A DNA stretch of 64,000 nucleotides from Chitinivibrionales bacterium (GTDB lineage Bacteria; Fibrobacterota; Chitinivibrionia; Chitinivibrionales; FEN-1185). Under the pieces are notes generated by a model, which saw only the letters and a list, made by a program, of their open reading frames with translations, did not search any database and had not been told where the DNA came from. The stretch lies in assembly GCA_035516255.1 (NCBI GenBank), contig DATJAL010000013.1, forward strand, positions 98,178 to 162,177, given 5' to 3'. Shown piece by piece: positions 37,543-46,748 of the stretch (within the stretch, counting starts at the first letter, position 1; the number at the start of each line of letters is the position of its first letter). Made by a program: the position numbers and the translations under genes.

Positions 37543-37643
37543 TGGCGCCTGCCGGGCAGGGCACCGGCCTGACGGCGAGGGCCGGGCAGCACCGCGCTCT
37601 TGCGACGGCCTCCGGTCGCCCCTGGCGCGGAAAGTCATCCGCT
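37543..37643. repeat. class-2 dispersed repeat, partial copy
   Basis: In the 571-base gap upstream of gap, positions 37594-37643 match 2115-2164 at about 46 of 50 bases, and 37543-37567 (TGGCGCCTGCCGGGCAGG) match 41655 onward. The hairpin module seen in the other two copies is missing. The remainder of the gap (37320-37542, 37644-37890) shows no gene. Confidence 0.6.
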
Positions 37644-37890
37644 ATTTTTCCAAACCAAGCGCAGGGGCGAAACCCTGCTTTAAACTTTGTGCTTCCTCAT
37701 TCACCTCATGGAAATTGAAGGCGAATTACGAATAATCAAGAAACTTTGAAAAAATTATAGACGACGGCATGCGCCATCACGTATCATATGGATGGAAAAG
37801 TACTTGACTAAAGCTTGTCGAACCGTTTTTTATTTATGAGACCCTTCGACAGGCTCGGGGTGACATCAGCCAAAGGAGGGCTTTCATGAA

Positions 37891-38514
37891 CTAGGTGGTG
37901 ATAATCCGCTCCGCCATTTCCCCCGGCCCGGTATTCTCCCCCACCTTGACAACAAGGATTTCCACCTTCTTCCTGCCGAAATATTCCACGAGCGGATAGG
38001 TCTCGTATTCAAACGACGCGATCTTTTTATTGAAGATTTCCATCTCGCTGTCTTGCCGTTTGCCCCGGTCCTCAAATCCCTTTCCCGCTTCAGCATTTTT
38101 CTTGCGTGCCAAGGCAACTGATGCCGGGCAATCAAGATAGACCACTTTTTCCACAGCCACATTTATCTCTTTCAGAAAATCAGCTTGAACAATGCTTCTT
38201 GGAAATCCATTGAGAACAAGCATATCATTCCTTGGATTTAATTTTATCGCCTGGACAAAATGCCTGAATATTTTTCTCGCAACCGGCAGATGCGCTTTGT
38301 CAATGAGCTGTCCTTTCATCACTGATTCGACGTATTCACTCTCACTCTTGGTAAGTCCCGCATATCCCGGTTCGTCAATCACCCGCCTTAACTGACCGCC
38401 GAAGTCAAAATGGAAATACCGTTTTTCGGGCGTGGAGAATTTTTCCTGAATGTAATCGCCCAGCGGCGATTTGCCGGAATTGGAGGTGCCGAGAATGAGA
38501 ATCGAAGAAATCAT
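37891..38514 (-). CDS. P-loop nucleoside monophosphate kinase-like protein
   Basis: A 207-residue P-loop protein. The Walker A motif GTSNSGKSP is at residues 9-17, with the lysine at 15. LVLNGFPRSIVQADFL (about 99-114) equals the adenylate kinase LDGFPRT motif, KVVYLDCPASVALARK (about 123-138) gives the CORE strand and the arginine-bearing LID start, and the rest is helical. The LID domain is short and lacks zinc cysteines. It is related to adenylate kinases but diverged, so a different nucleotide or regulatory use is possible. The true adenylate kinase is expected elsewhere beside secY. It stands alone on the minus strand. Confidence 0.7.
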   Translation of the reverse strand: MISSILILGTSNSGKSPLGDYIQEKFSTPEKRYFHFDFGGQLRRVIDEPGYAGLTKSESEYVESVMKGQLIDKAHLPVARKIFRHFVQAIKLNPRNDMLVLNGFPRSIVQADFLKEINVAVEKVVYLDCPASVALARKKNAEAGKGFEDRGKRQDSEMEIFNKKIASFEYETYPLVEYFGRKKVEILVVKVGENTGPGEMAERIITT

Positions 38515-38731
38515 TCCAGTTTTTATTGAAGCGGGAAGGGTGGAAGGCGGAGCATAAAATGTTGCATACGATTCTCTTTTTGCACGTTTGAGTTGATAGT
38601 TGAGTTAAGGCATTTTGCGAGTCACCAAAAAATAGATTTTGGAGGCGGCAAGCCCAAGCCGCCCAACATGATTACCCAAAGTAGGTACAATTATTGCTGA
38701 ATTCTTATGGTATCAAAAATAAGGAGGTCCT

Positions 38732-39019
38732 ATGATCAAAAAAGCCGTTATCGCCCTTGTTTGCGGCGTCTTGTTCCTGAATTGCGCCGTGGGTTTTGTC
38801 GGTCGAAGGGGGCATGTAGTGATCGTGCCTGCGCTTCCGGAGATTGTTGAGGTGGATCCCGACGGTTATTACTATCAAGGCGACTATGTCTATTGGTACA
38901 ACGGGGGCGTCTGGTTCTATGCAAGATCAAGGGGAGGGCCATGGATACGCTTGCCGCGGGAACGCTATCCCCATGACACCCATTTCAGACACCACGAGGA
39001 GCATCATGAAGAACGTTAA
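38732..39019 (+). CDS. small lipoprotein with aromatic repeats
   Basis: A 95-residue lipoprotein with the lipobox FLNC (acylated Cys18) and a strong AAGGAGG site before the ATG. The mature part is tyrosine/tryptophan-rich (DPDGYYYQGDYVYWYNGGVW, FYARSRGGPWIRL) and ends in a histidine/glutamate-rich tail (FRHHEEHHEER) that could bind metal. The arrangement resembles the YXWGXW or DUF-type 'WxxxxGxWY' small lipoproteins of envelope maintenance. Its function is unknown. Confidence 0.7.
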   Translation: MIKKAVIALVCGVLFLNCAVGFVGRRGHVVIVPALPEIVEVDPDGYYYQGDYVYWYNGGVWFYARSRGGPWIRLPRERYPHDTHFRHHEEHHEER

Positions 39020-39196
39020 TTAAGGCAGATAAATAATGGGGGTGTGCGTTCTATAAATACGGTCGCGGGGAATTTTAAGGTAACGCGCCCATATCGCATA
39101 TCCCTCCTCATTTTATCCTAATAAAACCCGGGCGCTTCCTTTTCCCCTCCCCTTTTGCTATTTTCTTCTCAGCAAAACAATCAGAAAGAAATCACC

Positions 39197-40015
39197 ATGC
39201 CGAATCTCAATATCTATCCTTTTTCAACAAAAAAGCCCGGCAGGAAAAGCCTTTTCTTCATCGCTGGCCCCTGCGTGATCGAATCAGAGGGCCTGTGCCT
39301 GGGCATCGCCGAAACGCTCGCCGCAGCGGCCGCGAAGGAAAATGCCGTCATCATTTTCAAGGCGTCCTACGACAAGGCGAACCGCACGTCCCGGTCGTCG
39401 TTCAGGGGACTGGGAATGAAACGCGGGCTCAAGATTCTCGAAAAGGTTAAATTGAAAACCGGCCTTCCGGTCCTCACCGACATCCATTCTCCGCAGCAGG
39501 CGGCCGAAGCCGCCGACGTGGCGGACATCCTGCAGATCCCGGCCTTTTTATGCAGGCAGACCGACCTGCTCGTCGCAGCGGCGAAGACCGGCAAGTTCGT
39601 TAATGTCAAGAAGGGCCAGTTCATGGCGCCGGCCGACATGAAATACTCGCTCGAAAAGGCCGGCAGGAAGGCGTGGATCACCGAGCGCGGCACCGTGTTC
39701 GGCTACAACAGGCTCGTGGTTGACTTTGCGGGAATCCCCGTTTTGAAAAGGCTCGGCGCGCCCGTGATTTTCGACGCCACGCACAGCGTGCAGACGCCGG
39801 GCGGCGGCAGGGGGCGCTCGTCGGGAAACCGCGACCTCGCGCTGCCGCTCGCGCGAGCTGCCGTGTGCATGGGCGTTGACGGGCTGTTCTTTGAGATCCA
39901 TCCGAACCCGGAAAAGGCATTGTGTGATAAAGACAACACCATTTCGGTGAAGGAGTTTGTGAAGAATATTCCGAGGTTGGGGGACTTGTTTGATGAAGTG
40001 AGTTCGTGGAAATAA
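39197..40015 (+). CDS. kdsA: 3-deoxy-8-phosphooctulonate synthase
   Basis: A 272-residue Kdo-8-phosphate synthase, which condenses phosphoenolpyruvate with arabinose 5-phosphate for LPS core synthesis. Signatures are FIAGPCVIESEGL (about 21-33), KASYDKANRTS, LTDIHSPQQAAEAADVADIL, QIPAFLCRQTDLL, VNVKKGQFMAP, ITERGTVFGYN and IFDATHSVQTPGG. The cysteine in IAGPC (Cys26) marks the metal-dependent class; the non-metal enzymes have asparagine there. The ATG at 39197 fits family starts. No other kds gene is adjacent. Its presence indicates an outer membrane with Kdo. Confidence 0.96.
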   Translation: MPNLNIYPFSTKKPGRKSLFFIAGPCVIESEGLCLGIAETLAAAAAKENAVIIFKASYDKANRTSRSSFRGLGMKRGLKILEKVKLKTGLPVLTDIHSPQQAAEAADVADILQIPAFLCRQTDLLVAAAKTGKFVNVKKGQFMAPADMKYSLEKAGRKAWITERGTVFGYNRLVVDFAGIPVLKRLGAPVIFDATHSVQTPGGGRGRSSGNRDLALPLARAAVCMGVDGLFFEIHPNPEKALCDKDNTISVKEFVKNIPRLGDLFDEVSSWK

Positions 40016-40084
40016 AAAAGGCTGATACTATGGTACCAGCCCGCCGACATTTTCACTGATTCACATCCGCGTCAAGCGTTAACG

Positions 40085-40130
40085 CTCAAACGCTCCACCT
40101 TTTCTCTGCGCTTCTGCGGTGAATCTTGTT
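40085..40130. repeat. CACCGCAGAG-type dispersed repeat
   Basis: The stretch TCTCTGCGCTTCTGCGGTGA is the reverse complement of the repeat seen at 17128 and, in a variant, at 36090. It lies in the 224-base gap between the convergent kdsA and glycosidase genes. No other feature is visible in that gap. Confidence 0.5.
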
Positions 40131-40239
40131 TTAATCTCAACAGGGATTGCTTCGTCGCAAAGAACTCCTCGCAATGACACGTCTTTTCTCAACTCATCAA
40201 GGTAGTAACGTTCTAACGCATTAACGCTCCAACTCTTTC

Positions 40240-41379
40240 TTACCACACCACAATCCGCTCCGTCCTCACCAGCCCCAGCGCGTCCACTCTTCCCACATAA
40301 ACGCCGCCTGACCAATTCCCTTTATTTTGGGGAATGATCTGCTCGCCCGAGCCTATGCCGCTTGCTCCGTACATGAAGCGTCCTGACGCATCTGAAACAG
40401 ACACCCGGTACTGCGTGGCGGTCGGCGGCAGCCTGAACGCGAGCCTGCCGTCCGCCCTGCTGTAGAAAACATACGGCGTGAGGCAGGTGCCCGAAACAAC
40501 GCGGCCCCACTGCACCGTGGAACTGCCGTGCGCGTCGCGGAAATCGATGCCGGTCTGCGAGAGCGCGCCCGCGCTGGTGAACAGGGCCGACAACTCGAAC
40601 CCGGCCTGCGATGCGTCCACGAACCAGGCGTACCGCTGGACAAAGGAGAGGTCTTCAAGCATGGCGATGACCTGCGGCACGAACGTGTCCACCTGCGCCT
40701 GCGTGAGCGCGGCCGCGTTGCTGCCGCACCAGCCAAGCGTTTTGCAGTCGGGCGCCCCGAATTCGGTGAGCCAGATCGGCTTCTGGTATTTGTTGTAGGC
40801 GTTGGTGAGGAACGTCTTGAGCGCCGACACCGCGTTGGCGGCGTTGGGCGGCGCGTAGTAATGGAGGCAGATGAAATCGACGCGGTAATTGTTCGCGGCG
40901 GCCTGCGACATGAAATCGTCGAGCCACGTGCCCGGGCTCGACGGCGCCGGGCTGCCGAGGATGAGCCCGGTCGAGATCAGCTTCGGCCACAGGCTGATGG
41001 CCTGCGCCACGGTCATGTTGGCCTGGCTGCCCAGGTCGGGCTCGTTGAAGCCGAGCAGGTAATGGTACGTGCCGTTGTTTTTCCCTGTTGTCAAGGCGCT
41101 GACGGCCTGGTCGGTCACGAAGTTCGTTCCCCAGAGCATGGGCACGAATTCCATCGGCTGATAGCCTGCGGGCACGGAACCTGAATGCGGGCTGCTGCCC
41201 CAGTCATAATACCAGCTCGCATCGGCAAGCGCCAGATTGGCCGGGCCGTACTTTGCGGCCGCAATGCCTTTTTTGGGCGTGACGATGGTTGCCGCATTCT
41301 CCTTGCCATAACCCGGTAGGAAAAAAAACATTAAAGCGGTTAAAAGCAGTACACTTCCCCTACGCGCGGTTTTCATCAA
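40240..41379 (-). CDS. secreted GH128-like glycoside hydrolase
   Basis: A 379-residue exported enzyme. Signal peptide VLLLTALMFFFLPGYG. The catalytic TIM-barrel has the pattern of the Asl1-like/GH128 beta-1,3-glucanases: KKGIAAAKYGPANLALADAS, WYYDWGSSP, FVPMLWG, LGFNEPDLGSQANM (acid/base Glu113), VDFICLHYYAP and IWLTEFGAPDC (nucleophile Glu206). The C-terminal 90 residues form a sorting module (YRVSVSDASGRFMYGASGIG, GGVYVGRVDALGLVRTERIV). GH128 enzymes cut beta-1,3-glucans such as laminarin or fungal wall glucan. It stands alone, so no degradation locus is visible around it. Confidence 0.87.
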   Translation of the reverse strand: MMKTARRGSVLLLTALMFFFLPGYGKENAATIVTPKKGIAAAKYGPANLALADASWYYDWGSSPHSGSVPAGYQPMEFVPMLWGTNFVTDQAVSALTTGKNNGTYHYLLGFNEPDLGSQANMTVAQAISLWPKLISTGLILGSPAPSSPGTWLDDFMSQAAANNYRVDFICLHYYAPPNAANAVSALKTFLTNAYNKYQKPIWLTEFGAPDCKTLGWCGSNAAALTQAQVDTFVPQVIAMLEDLSFVQRYAWFVDASQAGFELSALFTSAGALSQTGIDFRDAHGSSTVQWGRVVSGTCLTPYVFYSRADGRLAFRLPPTATQYRVSVSDASGRFMYGASGIGSGEQIIPQNKGNWSGGVYVGRVDALGLVRTERIVVW

Positions 41380-41479
41380 ATGCCTCCCTTTATAATAGGA
41401 ATAAGGAACTGCCCAGCCCCCTTAGTAATTTACCTAAAAAAAGGGACTTTTTCAACCTTTATCATCAAGGCTGGATAAA

Positions 41480-41508
41480 AAAAGGGCCGCCTGTTTTCAA
41501 GCGGCCCT
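41480..41508 (-). terminator. intrinsic terminator
   Basis: AGGGCCGC and GCGGCCCT enclose a CTGTTTTCAA loop; the minus strand continues in a run of T. It lies about 400 bases downstream of the ParA gene, beyond a class-2 repeat, and would stop leftward transcription before the glycosidase gene. Confidence 0.7.
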
Positions 41509-41654
41509 ATCCACCATTTTACAGGGATTAATCGATTATTAAACAGAAACCCCATCCCTGCATTATTTATGGTCGCTGAAAGTGTTTTTAAAGTTTAAAA
41601 ATAAAAGACTTTTTGCGGGGAAAGTCAGCCTATCTCATAACACCTTAATAATCA

Positions 41655-41900
41655 TGGCGCCTGCCGGTCACGGCACCGTTCCTTCTTCCGGGCCCCGCTA
41701 TTCGCCTCGTTGCCGGACCGCCCGAAGTCGCCTTCGGCGAAGGGTGCTCCCGGCGGATGGTTAGGACTTGAATCGGGCGGTACCTGGCTGCACCCAGGAG
41801 GGGATAGCGGAGGACCGGTAGCGTGCTTTTCCGGAAACGGGTTCGAAGGATATGATGTGGAGCGCGACCGGGCCGGAGCGAGGGGGATACTTTCCCCCCA
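41655..41900. repeat. class-2 dispersed repeat, copy 3
   Basis: It starts TGGCGCCTGCCGG as at 37543, and ends with the CGACCGGGCCGGAGCGAG tract and a GGGGG/CCCCC hairpin as at 2397. The middle (41703-41745, CCTCGTTGCCGGACCGCCCG then AAGTCGCCTTCGGCGAAGGG) is almost identical to part of class-1 copy E at 59128. The hairpin end lies 13 bases from the 3' end of the ParA gene. Confidence 0.65.
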
Positions 41901-41912
41901 TCAAAATTATTT

Positions 41913-42752
41913 TTAGTTACCGTTTAACTGCCTTGACAAATACCTCTCCCGCGCCTCCTCGCTCTTCCGCTCATCCCTCTTGTCAAGCATGACTTCCCAC
42001 ACTTTTTTCTCGTCCAGGTCGAACAGCTCATGGATGAGCTTGAGGTAATATGCCGCGCCGCGCGAGGCGAGGCGGTGCAGGAAGAGGATCTTGTTCTCGG
42101 TGACGAGCTCGTCGAACACGGAATCATCGGGAATGGGCGTGGCCGTGACCCTGCCGGGGAACAGCCTGCGCAGCGCGGCGAGAAAGCTGTTCTGGCGCAG
42201 CGTGTCGCGGTAGAAATTGGGGATTATCTTTGTGATCCTGCCGCCCCCGGGATGTTCCTGCGAGAGCATTTTCTCCATTTCGACGACGCCGTCCACCGCG
42301 AACTGCCTGAGTTCAACGGGTACGAAGATCTCGCCGCAGGCGTACACCGAGGAGATCTGCAGCCGGCCCATGCCGGGCGCGTTGTCGATGAGGACGAAAT
42401 CGTAGAAGCGGCCGAGGTCGCATGCGTCAAGACAACGGCGCAGGCCGTGCACGTCGGCAACGTCGGCGTCGCACAGCGCCTGCGACGACGTCACCACGTG
42501 CAGGCCGGCAAGCTCCGTGGAGCGCACGCAGCGCAGGAACACGCCGGCCGCCTCGTGCGCGGGCACGCGGTACACGTCGCGGATGCCCGGCGAGCACACG
42601 CCCGCGCCCAGCATTGCCGAAAGGTTGTGCTGGCTGTCGTTATCGATCGCGAGCACCTTGAAGCCCACGAGCGACAGCGCCTGCGCGGTGCAGCCGGTGA
42701 AGGTGGTTTTTCCGACTCCGCCTTTGCGATTTAAAATGGATACTATTTTCAT
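41913..42752 (-). CDS. orphan ParA/Soj-type ATPase
   Basis: A 279-residue ParA-family ATPase. The deviant Walker A motif KGGVGKTT (10-17) follows ILNR, the switch I and Walker B regions are VLAIDNDSQHNLS and FVLIDNAPGMGRL, and the C-terminal half has EIFVPVELRQFAVDGVVEME and the Ala/Arg-rich end typical of chromosomal Soj proteins. No parB gene or parS-like 16-mer is next to it, so it is unlikely to be the main chromosome-segregation ATPase. It may position a membrane complex or polar structure. It is transcribed on its own and followed by a class-2 repeat. Confidence 0.85.
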   Translation of the reverse strand: MKIVSILNRKGGVGKTTFTGCTAQALSLVGFKVLAIDNDSQHNLSAMLGAGVCSPGIRDVYRVPAHEAAGVFLRCVRSTELAGLHVVTSSQALCDADVADVHGLRRCLDACDLGRFYDFVLIDNAPGMGRLQISSVYACGEIFVPVELRQFAVDGVVEMEKMLSQEHPGGGRITKIIPNFYRDTLRQNSFLAALRRLFPGRVTATPIPDDSVFDELVTENKILFLHRLASRGAAYYLKLIHELFDLDEKKVWEVMLDKRDERKSEEARERYLSRQLNGN

Positions 42753-42901
42753 ATAATGAATATATCTTTTTACGCTACGTTGAATTTTACAAAGGGAAAT
42801 CTATTTCTCTTACTTTCTATTGATGTTGTGGGGGCTCCACCCCCACACCCCGGCGCTGATGGCGGAGAAAAAAAACCAAAACCGGAAATTGTTTTATGCC
42901 C

Positions 42902-43093
42902 GGCGTTAGGCGGGACTGGAGGCCGCGCTGGAGCGCGGTGGTGCCCGTCCCCTCGCCGACAGGCATATAAGGGCCGGCAGCCCGAGCCGAAGGACGACGA
43001 CCCTTGTGACCCTTGGAAATCCCTGACGAGGGAGAAGCACCCGAAGGGGTGGACCGGAAGGACGGCCGACCCCGCGAAGCGGGGGAACGCCCA
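42902..43093 (-). repeat. class-1 dispersed element, copy B
   Basis: It reads GGCGTTAGGCGGGACTGGAG at the left and CGGCCGACCCCGCGAAGCGG then GGAACGCCCA at the right; the latter holds a CCCCGC/GCGGGG hairpin. The gap 42753-43115 contains nothing else apart from a small GC-rich palindrome near 42830. The TGGGCGTT end faces the 3' end of the kinase gene 22 bases away. Confidence 0.75.
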
Positions 43094-43115
43094 CGTTTTT
43101 ATTTTTTGTGTTTGT

Positions 43116-44762
43116 CTATTTTCTCCGCTGGCGGTCTATTTTCCCCAGCTCATTCAAACGCTTTTTAGCAATTTGGCACTGTTCATCGGCGGTCTTCGAG
43201 GAACATCCTGAAAACTCAATGAAATAGTTCCACGCCTTCACCGCCTCGATGAGTTCGGCCTGTGCGTAACTGTCAAGCGCTGCTTTTTTGTCAAGCGTTG
43301 ACGCCTGGTAAAACAATATCTCGCGCTTGAAGTCGGCGGTGAACGGCACCACGGAGCCGGCCTGCGACGCGAGCGCCGCGTCGAGCCTTGCCTTTGCGTC
43401 GTCGAACATGCCGAGCATGTGGTAGGTTTCGCCGAGGTACGCGTCGATGGCCGGGTCGGAATAGTGCGCCCGCAGGTGCTCGAGGGTTTTCCTCGCCTTG
43501 TCGTACTGGCGCTCCTGCTTGAGGTAAATTGCGGCGAGCCTGATCTGCGCTTCGAGATATTCATTGGCGAGCCCGCCCTTTTCCATCGGCGGCACGAGCC
43601 GATACACGCCCTCCGCGTCCTCCCAGCGGCTGTTGCGCTCCATGATTTTCCCGCGGTCAAGCAGCCCGGCCGCGGGCGATTCGGTGTAATGCGGCGCGGC
43701 GCTTTCGATGGTGTGCATGCGTCGCAGGGCGACGAGCGACAGGATGAGGGCAGCCAGCGACAAGACGAACGCAATGGCGCTGAAACTTCTTCTGAACGAG
43801 AAGGGCACCATGAGCCGCCTGCCGATGCCCCAGTTCGTCAGCGACTGGAGGCTCGCCTGCAGGTCGTCGATGATCTCATGTGCGGTGCCGGGCCGGTGGT
43901 CCGCGTTCTTCGACAGCAGCTTGTCGATGAGCTCCTCGGTGAGCGACGAAACCGACGGCCGGACCTTGTTGACCGGCGTGTAGTTGCACTCGCTGATCTT
44001 CTTGATGAGGGCGGTGAGGTTCTCTCCTGTAAAGGGCTTCCGTCCCGTGACGAGCTCGTACATCACGATGCCCAGGGAGAAAAAGTCGCTCCGGATGTCA
44101 AGCGCTCCGCCCGCGAGCTGCTCCGGCGACATATAGTGGAAGGTGCCCACGATCATGCCCTGCATGGTGCTGCTCGTGATGCTGAGCGGCTTTGCCGCGC
44201 CGAAGTCCATGAGCTTGACCTGCTTTGCCGGCGTGATCATGATGTTTTCCGGCTTGATGTCGCGGTGCAGGATGCCGTGGATCACCTCGCCCGACGGCCC
44301 GGAAATCTCCGCGTGGTGCGCATAGTCGAGCGCGCGCGCGACCTGCAGGGCGATGTTGAGCACCTCGCGCTCGCTGATCTTCGGGTTCGCGCGCATGTAG
44401 TCGCGCAGGGTCTGGCCGGCAAGGTATTCCATTTCGATGTAGAAATGGCCTCCCACCTCGCCGGTGTCGAACACGCGCAGGATGTTGGGATGGTCGAGCC
44501 GCGCCGTGAGCTGCGCCTCCTGGCGGAAGCGGGCGAAAAAATCCTCCTCGTCGGCAAGCGACGGCTTGAGGACCTTTACCACCCTGTCAAGATCAAAGGG
44601 GATGTTGTGCGCCTTGTAAATGAAGGCCGTGCCGCCCTCGTTGATTTTTTCAATGACGCGGCAGTTGCCGATGGCGGCGCCGATGAACTGGTCCGGGGGC
44701 GGCGGCACGGGCTGGTCGTGCCCGGCCGGCGTGTTTATTTTTATTTTTTTTGTGTCCGGCAT
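43116..44762 (-). CDS. transmembrane Ser/Thr protein kinase with TPR domain
   Basis: A 548-residue Hanks-type kinase. Domain order: a short N-terminal tail, kinase (about 32-305), membrane helix (about 327-347), and a periplasmic region of TPR-like helices. Kinase landmarks are the glycine loop INEGGTAFIYKA (40-51), ATP lysine Lys63 in VVKVLKP, glutamate in the alphaC helix, catalytic loop HRDIKPEN (166-173) with Asp168, and DFG (186-188), all intact, then TFHYMSPEQ and DIRSDFFSLGIVMYEL. The C-terminal 190 residues have tetratricopeptide-type helix pairs (LAAIYLKQERQYDKARKTLE, LGETYHMLGMFDDAKARLDA). Its start overlaps the phosphomutase stop by one base, hinting at joint regulation. Confidence 0.9.
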   Translation of the reverse strand: MPDTKKIKINTPAGHDQPVPPPPDQFIGAAIGNCRVIEKINEGGTAFIYKAHNIPFDLDRVVKVLKPSLADEEDFFARFRQEAQLTARLDHPNILRVFDTGEVGGHFYIEMEYLAGQTLRDYMRANPKISEREVLNIALQVARALDYAHHAEISGPSGEVIHGILHRDIKPENIMITPAKQVKLMDFGAAKPLSITSSTMQGMIVGTFHYMSPEQLAGGALDIRSDFFSLGIVMYELVTGRKPFTGENLTALIKKISECNYTPVNKVRPSVSSLTEELIDKLLSKNADHRPGTAHEIIDDLQASLQSLTNWGIGRRLMVPFSFRRSFSAIAFVLSLAALILSLVALRRMHTIESAAPHYTESPAAGLLDRGKIMERNSRWEDAEGVYRLVPPMEKGGLANEYLEAQIRLAAIYLKQERQYDKARKTLEHLRAHYSDPAIDAYLGETYHMLGMFDDAKARLDAALASQAGSVVPFTADFKREILFYQASTLDKKAALDSYAQAELIEAVKAWNYFIEFSGCSSKTADEQCQIAKKRLNELGKIDRQRRK

Positions 44763-46543
44763 CAGGTCCCTCCGTCGACTAGGGTGGTGATCTCCTTCCG
44801 GATCGCCTCGATTTTCGCCTTTACCGCGGCGCGGCCCCGGTCAAGGGGCGCGCCCGGCTCCCCCCGGCACGAGGCGTAGAACTTGATTTTCGGCTCCGTG
44901 CCCGACGGCCGCGCCGTGATGATGCTGCCGTCGCCGCACACGAACTGCAGCACGTTTGACGAGGGGAGCGCGATGGCCTTCTTTTTTGTTTTGTCCTTCA
45001 TGTCAAGCGAGGTGCCGTCGAGGTAGTCCTTTACCGTTGCAACTGCCAGGCCGCCGAGCTTCGCGGGCGGCGCCATGCGCAGCCGCTCCATGAGGCCGTT
45101 CATGACCGCGAGCCCCGACTCGCCCTTGAAATACCGTGACACCTGCGTCTCCTCGAAATAGCCGTATTTTTCGTACAACTGGTTGAGCCGGTCGAGCAGG
45201 GAGCGCCCTTGCGATACATGGTACAGCGCCATTTCCGCGGTCATCACCGCGGCCGACACCGCGTCCTTGTCGCGCACACTCGTGTTCACGAGATAGCCGT
45301 AGCTTTCTTCGGTGCCGAACAGGTACGACGGCCCGTTTGTCTGTGTCTCGAACTGGCGCATTTTCTCGGCGATGAACTTGAACCCGGTGAGGATGTCGTG
45401 GCACTCTATGCCGTGGTCTTCGGCGATGAGCCTGCCGAGCTCGGTGGTCACGATGGACTTGACAAACGCGCCGCGGACCGGCAGCGTGCCCAGCTCCTGC
45501 CGCGCGGAAAGGATGTAGTCGAGCAGCAGCACGCCGAGCTGGTTGCCGGTGAGCAGGAGATAGCCGCCGGCGGCCGGCACCGCGATGCCCAGACGGTCGG
45601 CGTCCGGGTCGGTGGCGAGCACCAGGTGGGCTTTTTCCTTTTTCGCAAGGTCGAGCGCCAGCTTCATGGCCGACGCCTCCTCGGGGTTGGGAACCGCCAC
45701 GGTGGGGAAATCGCCGTCGGGCTCCTTCTGTTCCTTGACAAAGACCACTTTTATGCCCGCATCGGCCAGCGCCTTCTCCACCGGCATGGCGCCGGTGCCG
45801 TGGAGCGGCGTGTAGACCACTTTCAGCTGATTTCCCTGCGCCTTCACCAGCGCGGGCCGCAGCACGCAGGCCTTGACCATGGCGATGAACGCCTCGTCGA
45901 CGTCCCGGTCGATCATCTTGAGAAGGCCCTTTTCAAGCGCTTCGTCTTTCGTCACGAGAAGGATTTCATCCCCCGCCACCGCCCTCACCAGCTTCACGAT
46001 GCCGGTGTCGTGCGGGGCGATGATCTGCCCGCCATCGGTCCAGTACACCTTGTAGCCGTTGTATTCGGGCGGGTTGTGGCTCGCCGTGATCACGATGCCC
46101 GCGGTGGCCGAAAGTTTACGGACGGTAAACGACAGTTGGGGCGTCGAGCGCAGCGACGTGTACAGGTGCGTTGTTATGCCGTTGGCGCACAGCACGCGCG
46201 CCGCGTCAAGCGCGAACTCCGGGGAAAACCTGCGCGAATCGTAGGCGATTGCGACCGAGGCTTTTTCGGCAGGCACGGCCTTTTTGATGTAATTGGCGAG
46301 CCCCTGGGTCGTCTTCTGGATGATGAACGAGTTGAGCCTGTTGTACCCGCCGCCGATCACGCCGCGTATGCCGCCCGTTCCGAACTCAAGCTCGGTGTAA
46401 AACCGGTCCGAGAGCTCGGCATAGTCTTTTCTGGCAAGCAGGTCTTCAACCTGTTTTTTAAAAAACGGGTCTTTTTCGAACCTGATGTATTCCCGGGCCT
46501 TTGCAATGATTTCCGCTGTTTCCAACGCCCATGTTCCTTTCAT
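44762..46543 (-). CDS. phosphoglucomutase/phosphomannomutase family protein
   Basis: A 593-residue alpha-D-phosphohexomutase. The phosphoserine loop is TASHNPPEYNGYK with Ser155; the metal loop DPDADRLGIAVP, the sugar-specificity loop GTEESYGYLVN and the phosphate-binding loop ARPSGTEPKIKF are all intact. The early EFGTGGIRGVIGGGYNRLN is the conserved opening. The length (about 590) and GTEESYG motif fit the PgcA-like phosphoglucomutase/phosphopentomutase subgroup rather than the 450-residue ManB group. It supplies glucose 1-phosphate for glycogen or polysaccharide precursors. The stop overlaps the kinase start (TGATG), so both come from one message. Confidence 0.93.
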   Translation of the reverse strand: MKGTWALETAEIIAKAREYIRFEKDPFFKKQVEDLLARKDYAELSDRFYTELEFGTGGIRGVIGGGYNRLNSFIIQKTTQGLANYIKKAVPAEKASVAIAYDSRRFSPEFALDAARVLCANGITTHLYTSLRSTPQLSFTVRKLSATAGIVITASHNPPEYNGYKVYWTDGGQIIAPHDTGIVKLVRAVAGDEILLVTKDEALEKGLLKMIDRDVDEAFIAMVKACVLRPALVKAQGNQLKVVYTPLHGTGAMPVEKALADAGIKVVFVKEQKEPDGDFPTVAVPNPEEASAMKLALDLAKKEKAHLVLATDPDADRLGIAVPAAGGYLLLTGNQLGVLLLDYILSARQELGTLPVRGAFVKSIVTTELGRLIAEDHGIECHDILTGFKFIAEKMRQFETQTNGPSYLFGTEESYGYLVNTSVRDKDAVSAAVMTAEMALYHVSQGRSLLDRLNQLYEKYGYFEETQVSRYFKGESGLAVMNGLMERLRMAPPAKLGGLAVATVKDYLDGTSLDMKDKTKKKAIALPSSNVLQFVCGDGSIITARPSGTEPKIKFYASCRGEPGAPLDRGRAAVKAKIEAIRKEITTLVDGGT

Positions 46544-46633
46544 GTTTTACATTTTGGTATATATAATTAATGTTGTGCGTTCGGCTTCTGGAAAACAAAA
46601 AATAATAAATGAGGTATCAGGGGAAAATAAAGT

Positions 46634-46700
46634 AACCGGGGACAAAACAGAGTATATTTTATTGAAGCGATGTTGACATCCCGTCAAGCTGTCCCCGGTT
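46634..46700. repeat. perfect 11-base inverted repeat between divergent genes
   Basis: AACCGGGGACA at 46634-46644 and TGTCCCCGGTT at 46690-46700 are perfect complements, with an AT-rich interior (AGAGTATATTTTATTGAAG). This is a REP-type palindrome in the divergent gap between the phosphomutase and exchanger genes. It could be an operator, but its form is like widely dispersed repeats. Confidence 0.6.
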
Positions 46701-46748
46701 TTGCGGGCGAATAAATGGCTTCGTGGAAAAAGGAGCGGGAACGCGGCA

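Noticed and set aside
37411..37638. Small frame of 75 codons upstream of gap
   Set aside because: It overlaps a class-2 repeat, has low-complexity composition, and lacks a ribosome-binding site.
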